From: Lycium barbarum
Taxonomy: Eukaryota; Streptophyta; Magnoliopsida; Solanales; Solanaceae
NCBI RefSeq assembly: GCF_019175385.1
Contig: NC_083346.1
Span: 55,581,821 to 55,645,820 of the forward strand
Length of the DNA: 64,000 bases
Direction of reading: 5' to 3'
Shown in pieces: positions 1 to 11,019 of this stretch (the first letter of the stretch is position 1; each line of letters opens with the position of its first letter). The notes beneath the pieces were generated by a model that was given only the letters and a program-made list of their open reading frames with translations, was not told the DNA's origin and made no database searches. Position numbers and translations under genes: made by a program.

Positions 1-2223
1 GATGATGGCATTCGAGTTGACACTCAGAAGATTGAAGCTGTGAAGTCTTGACTGAGGCCTACGACGCCTACAGAAGTTCGTAGTTTTCTGGGTTTGGCTG
101 GTTATTATAGAAGATTTGTAGAGGGCTTCTCATCTATTTCAACCCCATTGACGAAGCTAACCCAGAAGTCAGCCAAATTTCAGTGTAATGATGCTTGTGA
201 GCGCAGTTTCCAAGAGTTGAAAGGCAGATTGACCTCAGCTCCGGTCTTAACACTTCCAGAAGGGTCAGATGGCTATGTGGTATATTGTGACGCTTCCGGT
301 GTCGTATTAGGATGCATATTGATGCAGCATGGTAAAGTTATTGCATATGCTTCAAGACAATTACGGAAACATGAAAGGAATTATCCAACTCATGATCTCG
401 AATTGGCTGCAGTTATTCATGCCTTAAAAATATGGAAGCATTATTTGTATGGTGTGCATGTTGATATCTATACAGATCACAAAAGTCTTCAATACATTTT
501 CAAGCAGAAGGAATTAAACCTGCGGCAGAGGCGGTGGTTAGAATTGTAAAAAGATTATGATGTGAACATTTTGTACCACCCCGGGAAAGAGAATGTAGTA
601 GCCGATGCGCTTAGCCGCAGATCAATAGGCAGTTTATGTGAAGTCCCTCCGGAAAAGAAAGAGATGGTTCATGAGCTCCACCAACTAGCTAATCTTGGAG
701 TACGTGTAATCGATTCGGGTAATATGGGGATTAGTATCAATGATCCCATAATTTCGTCCTTGGATATGGAAGTGAAAGAAGGATAATATGAAGATCCTCA
801 ATTGTGCCATTACAGAGACACATCTCATGGAAAAGAGAAGTATTCATTTGGAGTTTCTATGGATGTAATTCTTAGATACTGAGGCAGGTTATGTGTGCCG
901 AATGTGGCAGAATTGCGCCGACGAATTCTAGAAGAAGCACATTGTTCTCGGTATTCTATTCACCCAGGTACAACCAAAATGTATCGTGATCTCAAGACGA
1001 TGTACTGGTGGGATGGCATGAAAAGAGACATATCCCAATTTGTAGCACAGTGTCCAAATTGCCAAGAAGTAAAATTTGAACATCAGAAGCCAGGAGGCTT
1101 ATTGCAAGCAATGGAAATCCATACTTGGAAATGGGAAGTGATCAACATGAATTTCATCATGGGATTACCTCGTTCCCGCGACAAGGATGATTCTATATGG
1201 GTGATTGTGGATAGATTGACGAAAGCAACCCATTTTCTCCCAGTTAGGACTACATACTAAGCCGAAGATTATGCGAGGTTATATCTCAAGAAAATTGTAC
1301 GACTTCATGGTATTCCATTATCTATTATTACAGATAGAGGAGCACAGTTTACAGCCAAGTTTTGGAGGTCCTTTCAAGAATGTCTAGGCACTCAAGTGAA
1401 TCTTACCACGACATTTCATCCGAAGACTGATGGACAAGCCGAGCGTACTATTCAGACCTTGGAAGATATGCTACGAGCATGTGTGCTGGATTTCGGTGGT
1501 AGTTGGGACGATCATTTGTCGCTAATCGAATTTGCGTATAACAATAGCTACCATACCAGTATTCAAATGGCTCCATATGAAGCTTTATGTGGAAGGAAAT
1601 GTAGATCCCCAATCAGATGGTTTGAAATAGGAGAAGCACAACTAGTAGGTCCTGAATTGATTCAGTAAGCGGTGGAAAACGTTAAGGTGATCCGAGATCG
1701 ATTGTTGATAGCCCAAAGTCGCCAAAAGTCTTATGCGGACAATTGCCGACGAGACTTGGAATTCCAGGTTGATGATTGGGTATTTTTTAAAGTGTCGCCA
1801 ATGAAAGGGGTGATGAGATTTGGCAAGAGAGGGAAGTTAAGTCCTAGATATATTGGACCCTATAGAATTATCCGCAAGGTGGGTCATATAGCCTATGAAT
1901 TGGACTTACCTTCGGAGCTTGAATCAGTCCATCCAGTCTTCCATGTTTCGATGCTCTGAAAGTGTATTGGAGATCCCACAAAGATTGTCCCGATAAATGA
2001 TTTGCAAGTGACAGAAAAGCTAACCTATGAAGAAGTGCCTATTGCTATTCTACACAGGCAAGTGCGAAAACTTCGAAATAAAGAGGTAGCTTCAGTTAAA
2101 GTCTTATGGCGAAACAATAACCGGGAAGAAATGACTTCGGAGGCGGAAGAGAAGATAAAATCCACGTACCCGCATTTATTTCAAACCCCAGGAGAAATTC
2201 AAGATGAAACGTCAACGATATAA
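1..2223 (+). pseudogene. pol: TE1 pol remnant (RT end, RNase H, integrase, chromodomain)
   Basis: One reading frame runs from base 1 to a natural stop at 2221-2223 without a frameshift, but it holds seven in-frame stops (codons at 49, 547, 784, 880, 1258, 1666 and 1957). RNase H is seen at about 270-620 ([23 protein letters not shown]). The integrase zinc finger is at about 960-1075 (H...H...CPNC), the catalytic core follows (DRGAQF, DGQAERT), then the GPYR segment near 1855 and a chromodomain at about 2040-2190 ([13 protein letters not shown]). Five of the seven stops are explained by C-to-T or G-to-A change (TGG to TGA, CAA to TAA, CGA to TGA) when compared with the sister copies. The protein is dead, but decay has been by substitution rather than by indels. 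Confidence 0.93.
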
Positions 2224-2390
2224 GGTATGTATGCTTACTTTTCATGCTTTTGGTCATGTGTGGCCATAGATATGTTGATGTTGTGATGTGGCCCTGTGAG
2301 GCAATGATATCATGGGTTGTTGTGACAGGATGGTAGTGCCATATTATAGGGGAAACTCTGGCGAAATATTTCTAGAATCCCCGATGACTT

Positions 2391-2426
2391 AACATTCGAG
2401 GACGAATGTTCCAAAACGGGGAAGAA
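2391..2426 (+). other. TE1 inverted repeat and polypurine tract
   Basis: A perfect inverted repeat, AACATTCG-AGGA-CGAATGTT (2391-2410), is followed by a purine-rich stretch (aaaacggggaagaa, 2413-2426) that directly abuts the LTR. A polypurine tract primes plus-strand DNA synthesis in this class of element. The same hairpin precedes the tract in TE5, TE7 and both units of TE8. Confidence 0.75.
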
Positions 2427-4895
2427 TGTTACACTTCGGAAATTTCCCCGTGAACGTACAATGAATAAACTAACGAAGAATACGAGTATACGATGTTTTA
2501 ATCAGAAGGGAATGACGTTTGACGACCCTAAGTAAGATTTCAAAGGCAATGGGAGTAAGAGATAGGTTATGCTCCACAATGACTAATTATAGGTTCTGAA
2601 GACGTGAAAGTTGCAGATTTTCACTTTGGCCCAGTCGATCGTAAAATGAAATATGGACCGTAAAGTGGTATACGGCCCGTAAACTACCATGCCGTATTTC
2701 AACTTACAAACTTCAACTTTCTGCCAAAGACATGAATGGCTAAAAACGACTTGAAATACGGACCGTAAACTGAAATACGGCTCGTAAACTAAGTCGTAAT
2801 CCAACATGTCCTCAGCCTGACTTTCTGGTTCTGTTATGCTTTAATTCGTCCACAGAATACGGGCCTTAAACTGGAATACGGACCGTAAACTGGGTTTACG
2901 ACGACTGTGCACTTCAACTATTGTTCATTTCGGATCAGATTTTTAAGTCATTAAAAAGGAGACCCAAGCTCATTAATTCATTTCATTTCCACGATACTCC
3001 TCTCTAGAAACCTCTAGAATATTTTCCACTCTTCATCTACAAGAAAACAAAGGAAATAAAAGATCAATATCAAGAATCCAAGTGAATCAAGTCTATGAAA
3101 CTCATCAAAGTTCATCCAAGTTAAGAAATTTCAAGAGAAGCAAACTGAGGTTTTGGTCCAAGACGAGTAATACCACTCAAGGCTTGTTCCTACAACATCC
3201 AAGGTAGGTTCTATGGAATTTACATGTTATTTAGGGTATGGAAGAGCTGAAACACTCGGATTATAGAAGGATATCAGAAATGGGTTATGAAAGTGTGAAT
3301 AGTAGCAATGTTGAGTAAAGGTTTGAATTGAGCCATGATCATTGATAATTTGTGATTACAAAAATGTTATGAATGACATTTAGAACATGGAATAAGTATC
3401 CTATGTGAGAAAAATGCAACAATGAACCATGGCCATGATTATGGAGAAATTGAAGACAAATTGTGAAATACGGATATTGTAAATGAATGATGAGCGTTGT
3501 CTATCATATTGAGAACGTTGTTATGAACGCTTGAGAGTTGATATAGAACATGGGAAGAGTTGCACAAACGAAAGGAAATGTTGTCCAATTTTCTCCAGCG
3601 TTAGTAAGCTGTTTTTACAATCGCTAGCTAATGTCGACACAAATTCTCTCTAAGGTAGAGCGTACGCACTAAAGGAGAACAAGCAAGCGATAGATTAGTA
3701 AACGACAAAGGTATGTGAGGCTAGTATTTTCTTTCTAATGGCATGAATCCTATAGCATGACTCTCTTTCCTCTTCATGAGTTCCTATATTCCAGATAACT
3801 AAAAGCCTATGTCTCTGAATAGCTATATAAGATAACAGACATGTTACGAGCCCTATAATGATAATGATGTTATTTATTGCTCACACTCACCTTATATGTT
3901 AGTTCCTTCATGGTGAGGCAGAATGTCAAAGAATGCTCCATAATGAAATCGGGGGATCACGACCTTACGTCACCCCGATAAAGTGTGGTTGTTCTTGAGC
4001 CCTATGCATGTACTATGATAAACATATTATGATAAGTATATTATAATAAGCATGTTATGATGATGATGATATAACACCGCGCCTATATGGCCGGGCAGTC
4101 ACCGCAAAGGCGGGCAGCTCTACACCATGGCCAAATGGCATGGGCAGACACCACTAGTGGGCGGCATGAGATGATACCCCGGACGCGGGAGGCCTGGATG
4201 CAGGCTAATGTTATGATTATCACACCGATCCGATATGGACGGGCAGCTTATACATTATTACACCGTACCTATATAGGCGGGCAGCTTATACATTTATGCA
4301 TATATGATATGATGATGAGTATGAGTAAGACAGTATGCATTATTTCTTTTATATTTGACAGTCAGATACAGATGTTTCATGTTTATATTTCCCTTATATC
4401 ATTGTCTTATTTCATTGTTTATGCCTCTCATACTCAGTACAATGTTCGTGCTGACGTCCGTTTTCTTTGGACGTTGTGTTCATGCCCACAGGTAGACAGG
4501 GAGGAGAGCTTGACCCAGAACCTTAGTAGCTGCTAGCTGATTGAAAGCGCTCCTTTTTCCCGGAGGTGCTTGATTATTCCTTTGTGTACATTTGTATATG
4601 TGGTTTGGGCATGACGGGGTCTTGTCCCGTCTCTATGTATAGCACTCCAGTAGAGGCTCGTAGATACGCAGTGTCGGTTAGATAGTCTCACGAGAGGTTA
4701 TTATATATATATTATTTTGGTGGCCGAGGGGCATATGTATATAAAATTATTTACGTTTCCACATGAAATATGATTTTCCTACAATTTGAGTACAAATGTG
4801 ATAAAAGAGCTAAATAAGCATGATGAGAGATAGGACGAGCGGTGGTCGGGGGTTAGCCTGGGGTACCCGTCGCAGCCCCTAGCTGGGTCGTGACA
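2427..4895 (+). repeat. TE1 3' LTR, shared with a second internal domain
   Basis: Begins TGTTACACTTCGG and ends GGGTCGTGACA (2469 bp). It is followed at once by a primer-binding site, leader and gag start, so it acts both as 3' LTR of the upstream pol and as 5' LTR of the downstream gag. The promoter-proximal part has repeated TACGGNCCGTA palindromes (2671, 2757, 2877). Candidate splice sites are donors at 3203/3204 and 3710/3711, and a 54-nt exon at 4438-4491 between TACTCAG and CAG|GT. The stretch 4010-4300 is a low-complexity (ATGATAA)-like run followed by repeated GGCCGGGCAG units. Confidence 0.9.
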
Positions 4896-4899
4896 AAAG

Positions 4900-4911
4900 T
4901 GGTATTAGAGT
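4900..4911 (+). other. Primer-binding site downstream of TE1 LTR
   Basis: TGGTATTAGAGT, four bases after the LTR, matches the initiator-Met tRNA primer site TGGTATCAGAGC with two changes. Confidence 0.75.
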
Positions 4912-4954
4912 TGTTCAGTCCTAGGAAGTGTCTACGAGCCGTGTCTAGTAGAGT

Positions 4955-4993
4955 CTTGTTTATGGTGTGTTGCGCGCCACGCTAATAAACAAG
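4955..4993 (+). promoter_or_regulatory. Leader hairpin with GCGCGC loop (candidate dimerisation site)
   Basis: CTTGTTTA (4955-4962) pairs perfectly with TAAACAAG (4986-4993). Inside it, GGTGTG (4964-4969) pairs with CACGCT (4978-4983) using G-C, A-U and G-U pairs. The 8-nt loop contains the self-complementary hexamer GCGCGC (4972-4977). The same structure lies in the leader of TE4, TE5, TE7, both TE8 units and TE10. Confidence 0.7.
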
Positions 4994-5099
4994 AGGCTAC
5001 AGGGCATTTAGGAAAATGACCATCTTTCTTCTTATGAGATCGTGCGATAGAGCCATGAATAAGATTTTACCCTCCCTAATAGTGTGTTGTGATTTATGA

Positions 5100-5560
5100 A
5101 TGCCACCAAAGGGAAAAGCTACAGCCGCCTAGAAGGGCAAGACTACGGCAAAGAGGCGGGTAGAAAGAGAGCCTCCGATGAATATAGAAGAAGGCGAATC
5201 ACATAATAAGGCCTTGTCTAATACTTCCTCTACCCCGCCTAATGTAGAAGAACAAGAAGGAGCTCCAGCTCCAATCCCTCCACCAGTTTCTTCGGGTCAA
5301 CAAATGACTGAGGCCATACATCTATTGACACAGTTGGTTGCCGCTCAGGCACAGTGGCGAAATACGGGCCCAAGTGATCGGTCAGCTAGTACCAGAGCCC
5401 GTGATTTTATGAGTCTAAATCCTAGGGAGTTTTTTGGGTCAAAGCCGGATGAAGACCCGCAAGGTTTTATAGATGAGATGTTGAGGACATTGAAGATTGT
5501 CCATGCCTCCGAAACTGAATCCGTGGAGTTGGTATTTTATAGACTCCGGGACTTGGCAGT
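5100..5560 (+). pseudogene. gag: gag remnant of the second internal domain after TE1
   Basis: The ATG at 5100-5102 begins the same N-terminus as gag of TE4 and TE10 (MPPKGKAT...), but the eleventh codon is a stop (CAG to TAG, 5130-5132). The frame is then open across the acidic linker and the start of the retrotransposon gag domain ([18 protein letters not shown] at about 5430-5485). It ends at about 5560, where the sequence switches from gag to the interior of an LTR at a shared CAGT. The upstream acceptor-like TTTCAG of the sister copies is mutated here to TTTATG. Confidence 0.88.
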
Positions 5561-6093
5561 CAGATACAGATGTTTCATGTTGATATTTCCCTTATATCAT
5601 TATCTTATTTCATTGTTTATGCCTCTCATACTCAGTACAATGTTCATGCTGACGTCCGTTTTCTTTGGACGTTGTGTTCATGCCCACAGGTAGACAGGGA
5701 GGAGAGCTTGACGCAGAACCTTAGTAGCTGCTAGCTGATTGAAAGCGCTCCTTTGTTCCAGAGGTGCTTGATTATTCTTTTGTGTAGATTTGTATATGTG
5801 TTTTGGGCATGACGGGGTCTTGTCCCCTCTCTATGTGTAGCACTCCAGTAGAGGCTCGTAGATATGCAGTGTGGGTTAGATGGTCTCACGAGAGGTTATT
5901 ATATATATATTATTTTGGTGGCCGAGGGGCATATGTATTTAAAACTATTTACGTTTCCATATGAAATATGATTTTCCTACAATTTGAGTACAAATGTGAT
6001 AAAAGAGCTAAATGAGCATTATGAGAGATAGAACGAGCGGTGCTCGGTGGTTAACCCCGAGTACCCGTCGCGGCCCCTAGCTGGGTCGTGACA
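5561..6093 (+). repeat. LTR 3' fragment of the TE1 family
   Basis: Matches 4362-4895 of the TE1 LTR nearly base for base and ends in the same GGGTCGTGACA. It is joined to gag at its left edge and to an unrelated LTR fragment at its right edge, so it is the tail of a second LTR whose front part, together with the rest of gag-pol, was deleted. Confidence 0.88.
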
Positions 6094-7708
6094 GAAACAC
6101 TTAGATTGTAGAAGAATATAGAAAATGGGTAATGAATGTGGGAATAGTGTCATTTTTGAGTAATAACTTGGATTTAGTCATGATTCTTGATATGTTGTGA
6201 TTATGGTTATGTTATAAATGATGTTAAGAATATGGGATAGACATTGTATATGAATGAATGTAATAGTGTGCTATGACCATGGATATGGATGATCGGAAGT
6301 GAATGAAGGAATATGGATAATATAGGTGGACAAATACTATTGTTATGATGTTGTGAATGTTATTATATATGTTTGGAAGTTGATATATGATATGAAGGAA
6401 GTCGTATAAATAAATGAGATGTTGTCCAATTTTCTCTAGCTTTAGTCAAGCATGCTAAGCTATCGATTTTCTAATGTTAGTATAACTCTAATGAAGGTAG
6501 AAACGTGAGGATTGAAGGAGAACGTTCAAACGATAGAATAGTTGAACGAAAAGGTATGTAAGGCTAACCCTTCTTTTGATAAGGCATGGTTCTTTGGCCA
6601 AATATCTATTCTTTCAGGAGGCTATAATGTCATCCAAATGATTCTATCTTCACAAGCTCCTAAGCCCATGATTCTCGATATGTTACGATGGTACTAAATT
6701 CCTTATATGATGAGTAATCCTCTAGGGATAGATGTAATGAATGACGATAGTAATGATGCTGAAGATGCTTACGAGTTTTTATGTATATGCGTCTATGTAT
6801 GACTATTATGAAACCCCGAGCTTATATGGCCGGGTAGAATATATATATATATATATTACGCGCGCACTGCTGCAGTTGGGTACGGATAACCCTAAGCCTT
6901 GGTAGGGCCAGGTATGTATACTCACTGAGCCTTGCCATGGTCGGCTATGTGAAACATCGAACCTTCATGGTCGGGTATGCTATGTATATGATATGGATAT
7001 GTATACGATATGAATATGAATATGAATACGAATATGCTATGAATATGAAAATGGATACGAATACAGATACGAATATGGATGTATGTACACGGTTACGCAT
7101 TAGAAATGGAAGGTCCCTATGAAAATCAAGTGTTTATGACGATGACATTACTATCTCCCATCCTATGCTAATTCTTATGTTGCCTATTATGCTTTCGTAA
7201 TGATGCTGCTCATGCTTTACATACTCAGTACATTCTTCGTACTGACGTCCTTTTCTTTGTGGACGTTGCGTCATGCCTGTAGGTGGCCAGAGAGACAGGC
7301 TTGATCCATAGCTTTATCATTCAGGGACTACATAGCGGAGCTCCATTTCCTTCGGAGCTACAGCTTCGGTATTTATTCTTTTGTGTACATACTTATGGGC
7401 ATGGCGGGGTCCTGTCCCGCCTATATGATATGCCATACTCTCCTTAGAGGCTCATAGACATGTGTATATGGTTAGATGTATTTGGCCTTGTCGGCCCATA
7501 TTGTGGATATGATTTTGTTAGCCTCGTCGGCTTAGGTACATTGATATGGGCATTGTTATTGATGGTGATATATATGTATCGTTGCCCTATGGGATTAGTA
7601 TGAATAACATATGGAAAGTATGATTTAGCTATGTGGCTCACCTAGATGTGAATGTGAATGTATGATAAGAGGTGCCCGGGTGGGTTAGCACTGGGTACCC
7701 GACGCGGC
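6094..7708 (+). repeat. LTR fragment of a different gypsy family
   Basis: Starts inside an LTR (the GAAACACTT region corresponds to about 8522 of the TE4 LTR) and then diverges. It contains a donor-like AAAG|GTATGTAAGG near 6550, the hairpin and exon block near 7218-7285, and paired GCC...GTCGGC motifs near 7485-7535. It stops at GACGCGGC, just before its expected 3' end, where TE4 begins. Short AT repeats lie near 6838-6857 and a degenerate GAATAT run near 7005-7080. I see no gene; the short open frames here are chance. Confidence 0.75.
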
Positions 7709-8092
7709 TGTTACACCTTGGAAATTTCATGGCGTGGTGTAGTGAATGAACCAATGTGAGCTTAAGGGTAACAGGAAGTTCTTATGACTATAAAATGGAT
7801 ACTTAGTGGTCTTATAATGCATACGTTAAGATTTTGAAGTTATATGAATTGATGAAATAAGGATTGATAAGGACAAGTGGAGTATAAGTGGGGTTTAGGA
7901 AAGGTTTCGTAAATTATTGCGTTAAGGATTGTTTGGTAAGGCCTTGAGGACGAGTTATAGGGATGTTTAGATTGCTAATGAAGTATTAAACAAGTGTCAA
8001 GAAGGTTCCATAAGGATTGGAGATCAAACAAGTCGACGAGAACGAACTTTGGAGAGCTGGGCATTATACGACCAAACATACCGGCCGTATAA

Positions 8093-8235
8093 AACATACG
8101 GACCGTATGTTCTGCCCAAAATGAGGGCCTTCACTGGACCAAACATACGATCCATACATACGGTCAGTATGAAATATACGGACCGTATGTTGGTCCGTAT
8201 GTTCGTGTCGGGTCAGATGTTAAAACGATATAAGG
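8093..8235 (+). promoter_or_regulatory. TE4 LTR promoter region: palindrome cluster and TATA box
   Basis: Two TACGGACCGTA palindromes (8097-8107, 8177-8187) and several half-sites precede TATAAGG at 8229-8235, followed by a C/T-rich start region (CCTCTCTCTC). The order of palindromes, TATA-like sequence and pyrimidine-rich start is kept in the TE1 and TE10 LTRs. A promoter role is inferred. Confidence 0.55.
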
Positions 8236-9471
8236 ACCCTCTCTCTCATTTAATTCATTTCATTTCCATTCTCCACACCTCAAGAACACTCTAGAATTCT
8301 ATCCACTCTTCATCCACAAGAAACCAAGAGAAATCTATGATCAACTACATCAAACCCACAAAATCAAGTGTATGAAACTTATCAAAGTTCATCTAAGCCA
8401 AGAAATCCCATGGGAAGTGAGCTAGGGTTTTGGTGCAAGAAGAGAATTTCCACTCAAGGATTATTCTTCCATTATATAAGGTGAGTTTTATGATCATTTC
8501 ATGTTGTTTAAGGTGTTGAAAAATGAAAACACTTGGATGGTAGAAGGATATAGAAAATGGGTCATGAATGTGGGAATAGTGTCATTGTTGAGTAGTTGTT
8601 TGGGGTGGATTATGAATATTGATATGTTGTGATTATAAGTATGCTATAAGTGACATTTAGAACATGGGATAAGTATTTTAATTGAGAAAACGCGATAGCA
8701 AACTATGACCACGATTATGGAAGAATTGAAGTGAAATTGTGAAATGTGGATAATGTAGATGAATGATGATTGTTGTTTATAATACTGTGAATGTTGTGAT
8801 GGATGTTGGGAGTTGATATGTAAAATGAGGAAAGTTGTATAAACAAAGGAAATGCTGCCAAATTTTCTCTAACAATAGTAACACGTTCATATAATTGATT
8901 AACTAATGTTGATGCGAATCCTCTTGAAGGTAGAAATGCGAGCATCGAAGGGGAACGATCAAGCGATAAAAATATTAAACGAAGGAGGTATGTAAGGAAA
9001 GTCCCTTCTTTCTAAGGCATGACTCCTATGACATGAATCTTCTAAATTTCCATAATCTTTCTAAATAAAGGAACTATGAGTCCATGACTGTAATGAGCTA
9101 TATATGTATGAGATAAAGAAAAGGGATACGACGAGCAAGATAATGATGATGATGAGTCAAGTATAAAGAGTCGTAGAGTGAAGTAAGATGTCCATAAAGC
9201 TAATGATTCTAAGTATGGTTCTATTGATGCTTTTCCTTGTGTACGCTCACCTTAAAATGTTAGTTCCTTCACGGTGAGATATGATGTTGATGATTACTCC
9301 ATAATATAATTGGGGGTTCACGACCTTATGTCACCTCGACCTAGCCATGGTTACTTCCATGTTCTAATGTAGGACTAATGATGAATGTATGATGATGTTA
9401 AGTTATGATAAGGTTATGATATGCCTATGAGATGAGTAATAATGATGAGTATATGATTGATTGTATGACGA

Positions 9472-9638
9472 TACGATTCCACCGTGCCTAATTGGCCGGG
9501 CATGTCACCGCTAAGGCGGGGTGCATACGATTCCATCGTGCCTAAATGGCCGGGCATGTCATCGCTAAGACGGGCTGCTACGTTTACACCGAGCCTAGAG
9601 GGCCTGGCATGATCACCACTAATGGGCGGCATATGATG
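9472..9638 (+). repeat. Three tandem ~53-bp units in TE4 LTR
   Basis: Units start with TACGATTCC or TACGTTTAC at about 9472, 9526 and 9579. Each holds ACCGNGCCTA, a GGCC(G/T)GGCAT core and a short inverted repeat of the type CCGCTAAGGCGG. Related single units occur in the TE1 LTR (about 4075-4190) and the TE10 LTR (about 60380-60480). Confidence 0.7.
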
Positions 9639-9975
9639 GTTACCCGTACGCGTGTTAACGATAATGATTATGATGTGATGATATATGCGCTATGATGATA
9701 CATGTACTATGATTATATATATATATGTATGAAATGTTTTCACCCATAAAACTCACGCAGGTTATATCTTCATCCTATGTCTCATCATTCTTCTATTATG
9801 TTCATTTCATTCATGTCTTACATACTCAGTACAATGTTCGTACTGACGTCCGTTTTCTTTGGACGCTGTGTTCATGCTCACAGGTAGACAGGGAGGTGAT
9901 CCGGACCCGTAGAAGTTATCAGCAGATTTACAGGAGCACTCCATTACTCCGGAGGTGCTATTTGGTTTATTCTCT

Positions 9976-10022
<47 letters not shown>
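9976..10022. repeat. (GT)n(AT)n microsatellite
   Basis: A run of about eight GT units followed by about fifteen AT units inside the TE4 LTR. Confidence 0.9.
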
Positions 10023-10026
<4 letters not shown>

Positions 10027-10330
10027 GTATTTTGGGAACGAAGGGGTCTTGTCCCGTCCATATGTCTAGTACTCTAGTAGAGGCTCGTAGATACCCATGT
10101 GTGGGTAGTGTGGTCTCACAATGTCACTATTGTATATACATATTATTATTTTGATGGCCGAAGGGCTTATGTATACATGCATATATAAGAGTAATTATGC
10201 TTCCAAATAAAAGGTGGTTTTCCTATGATTTGAGTATATAATTAATGAGTATGATGAGTAGTAGAATGAGTGGTGCTCGGTGGTTAGCCCCGGGTACCCG
10301 TCATGGCCCCTAGTCGGGTCGTGACAAAAG

Positions 10331-10342
10331 TGGTATCAGAGC
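10331..10342 (+). other. TE4 primer-binding site
   Basis: TGGTATCAGAGC, four bases after the LTR, is a perfect match to the 12-base complement of the 3' end of initiator-Met tRNA. Confidence 0.9.
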
Positions 10343-10385
10343 AGTTCAGTCCTAGGAAGTGTCTACGAGCCGTGTCTAGTAGAGT

Positions 10386-10424
10386 CTTGTTTACGGTGTG
10401 TTGCACGCCACATTACTAAACAAG
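10386..10424 (+). promoter_or_regulatory. TE4 leader hairpin (loop palindrome broken)
   Basis: CTTGTTTA (10386-10393) pairs with TAAACAAG (10417-10424). The loop reads GCACGC at 10403-10408, which is one G-to-A change away from the GCGCGC loop of TE1, TE7 and TE10. Confidence 0.65.
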
Positions 10425-10532
10425 AGGCTACATGGCATTTAGGAAAAATGACCATCTTTCATCTTAAGAGATCGTGCGATAGAGCTGTGTTATAAGATTT
10501 TCTCCTCTTAATCGTGTGCTATGATTTCAGAA

Positions 10533-11019
10533 ATGTCGCCAAAGGGAAAAGCTACAGCCGCCCAAAAGGGCAAGACTACGATGAAAAGGCTGGTAGAAAG
10601 AGAGCCGCCAATTAATGTAGAAGAGGGTGAGTCACATAATGAGGCCCCATCTAATACTTCCTCCATCCAGCCCAATGTAGAAGAACAAGGAGGAGCTTCA
10701 GCTCCAGTTGCTCCACCGGTTGCTTCGGGTCAACAAGTGACCGAGGCTATCCACCTATTGACACAGTTAGTTGCCGCCCAGGCACAGTGGAAGAATGCGG
10801 GTCCAAGTGATACGGTAGCTAGTACCAGAGCCTGTGATTTCATGAGTCTGAACCCTCCGAAGTTTTTTGGGTCAAAGCCAAATGAAGACCCTCAAAGTTT
10901 TATTGATGAAATGTTGAGGACGTTGAAGATTATTCATGCCTTCGAAACTGAATCTGTGGAGTTGGCATCCTATAGACTCCGAAATGTGGTGGTATTATGG
11001 TATAATAATTGGATATCGT
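10533..11019 (+). pseudogene. gag: TE4 gag, 5' part (interrupted by TE5)
   Basis: The ATG at 10533 follows an acceptor-like TTTCAG by two bases and begins [15 protein letters not shown] hydrophilic N-terminal region is followed by the retrotransposon gag domain (FFGSKPNEDPQSFIDEML). Translation is open until TE5 cuts it at 11019; the last five bases, ATCGT, are repeated on the other side at 22951. Gag forms the particle that packages the RNA. The protein resumes at 22951. Confidence 0.9.
11015..11019. repeat. Target site duplication of TE5, left copy
   Basis: ATCGT directly before TGTCACGACC; repeated at 22951-22955 directly after ...GACGTAACA. Confidence 0.9.

Larger units (their letters stand above)
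1..4895 (+). mobile_element. TE1: 3' part of a Ty3/gypsy chromovirus with its 3' LTR
   Basis: The window opens inside the reverse transcriptase of a plus-strand Ty3/gypsy element. RNase H, integrase and a chromodomain follow in order, then the inverted repeat and purine-rich stretch before a complete LTR of 2469 bp. The domain order RT-RNase H-IN-chromodomain defines the Ty3/gypsy chromovirus lineage. The 5' part lies outside the window. TE10 at the other end of the window has an LTR of the same family that is visibly diverged from this one. Confidence 0.9.
7709..10326 (+). repeat. TE4 5' LTR
   Basis: 2618 bp, TGTTACACCTTGG to GGGTCGTGACA. It contains repeated TACGGACCGTA palindromes (8097 and 8177; the first lies inside a 19-bp palindrome at 8093-8111) and a TATA box at 8229-8235. 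Candidate splice signals are donors at 8480/8481 and 8987/8988, and a 54-nt exon at 9830-9883. Three tandem units of about 53 bp lie at 9472-9638, and a (GT)n(AT)n microsatellite at 9976-10022. No 3' partner LTR is present in the window. Confidence 0.92.

Noticed and set aside
6838..7122. Possible gene or satellite in the GAATAT-rich stretch
   Set aside because: It is a degenerate simple repeat within an LTR fragment; the 61-codon frame is repetitive (EYEYEY, TDTNMD) and has no support.
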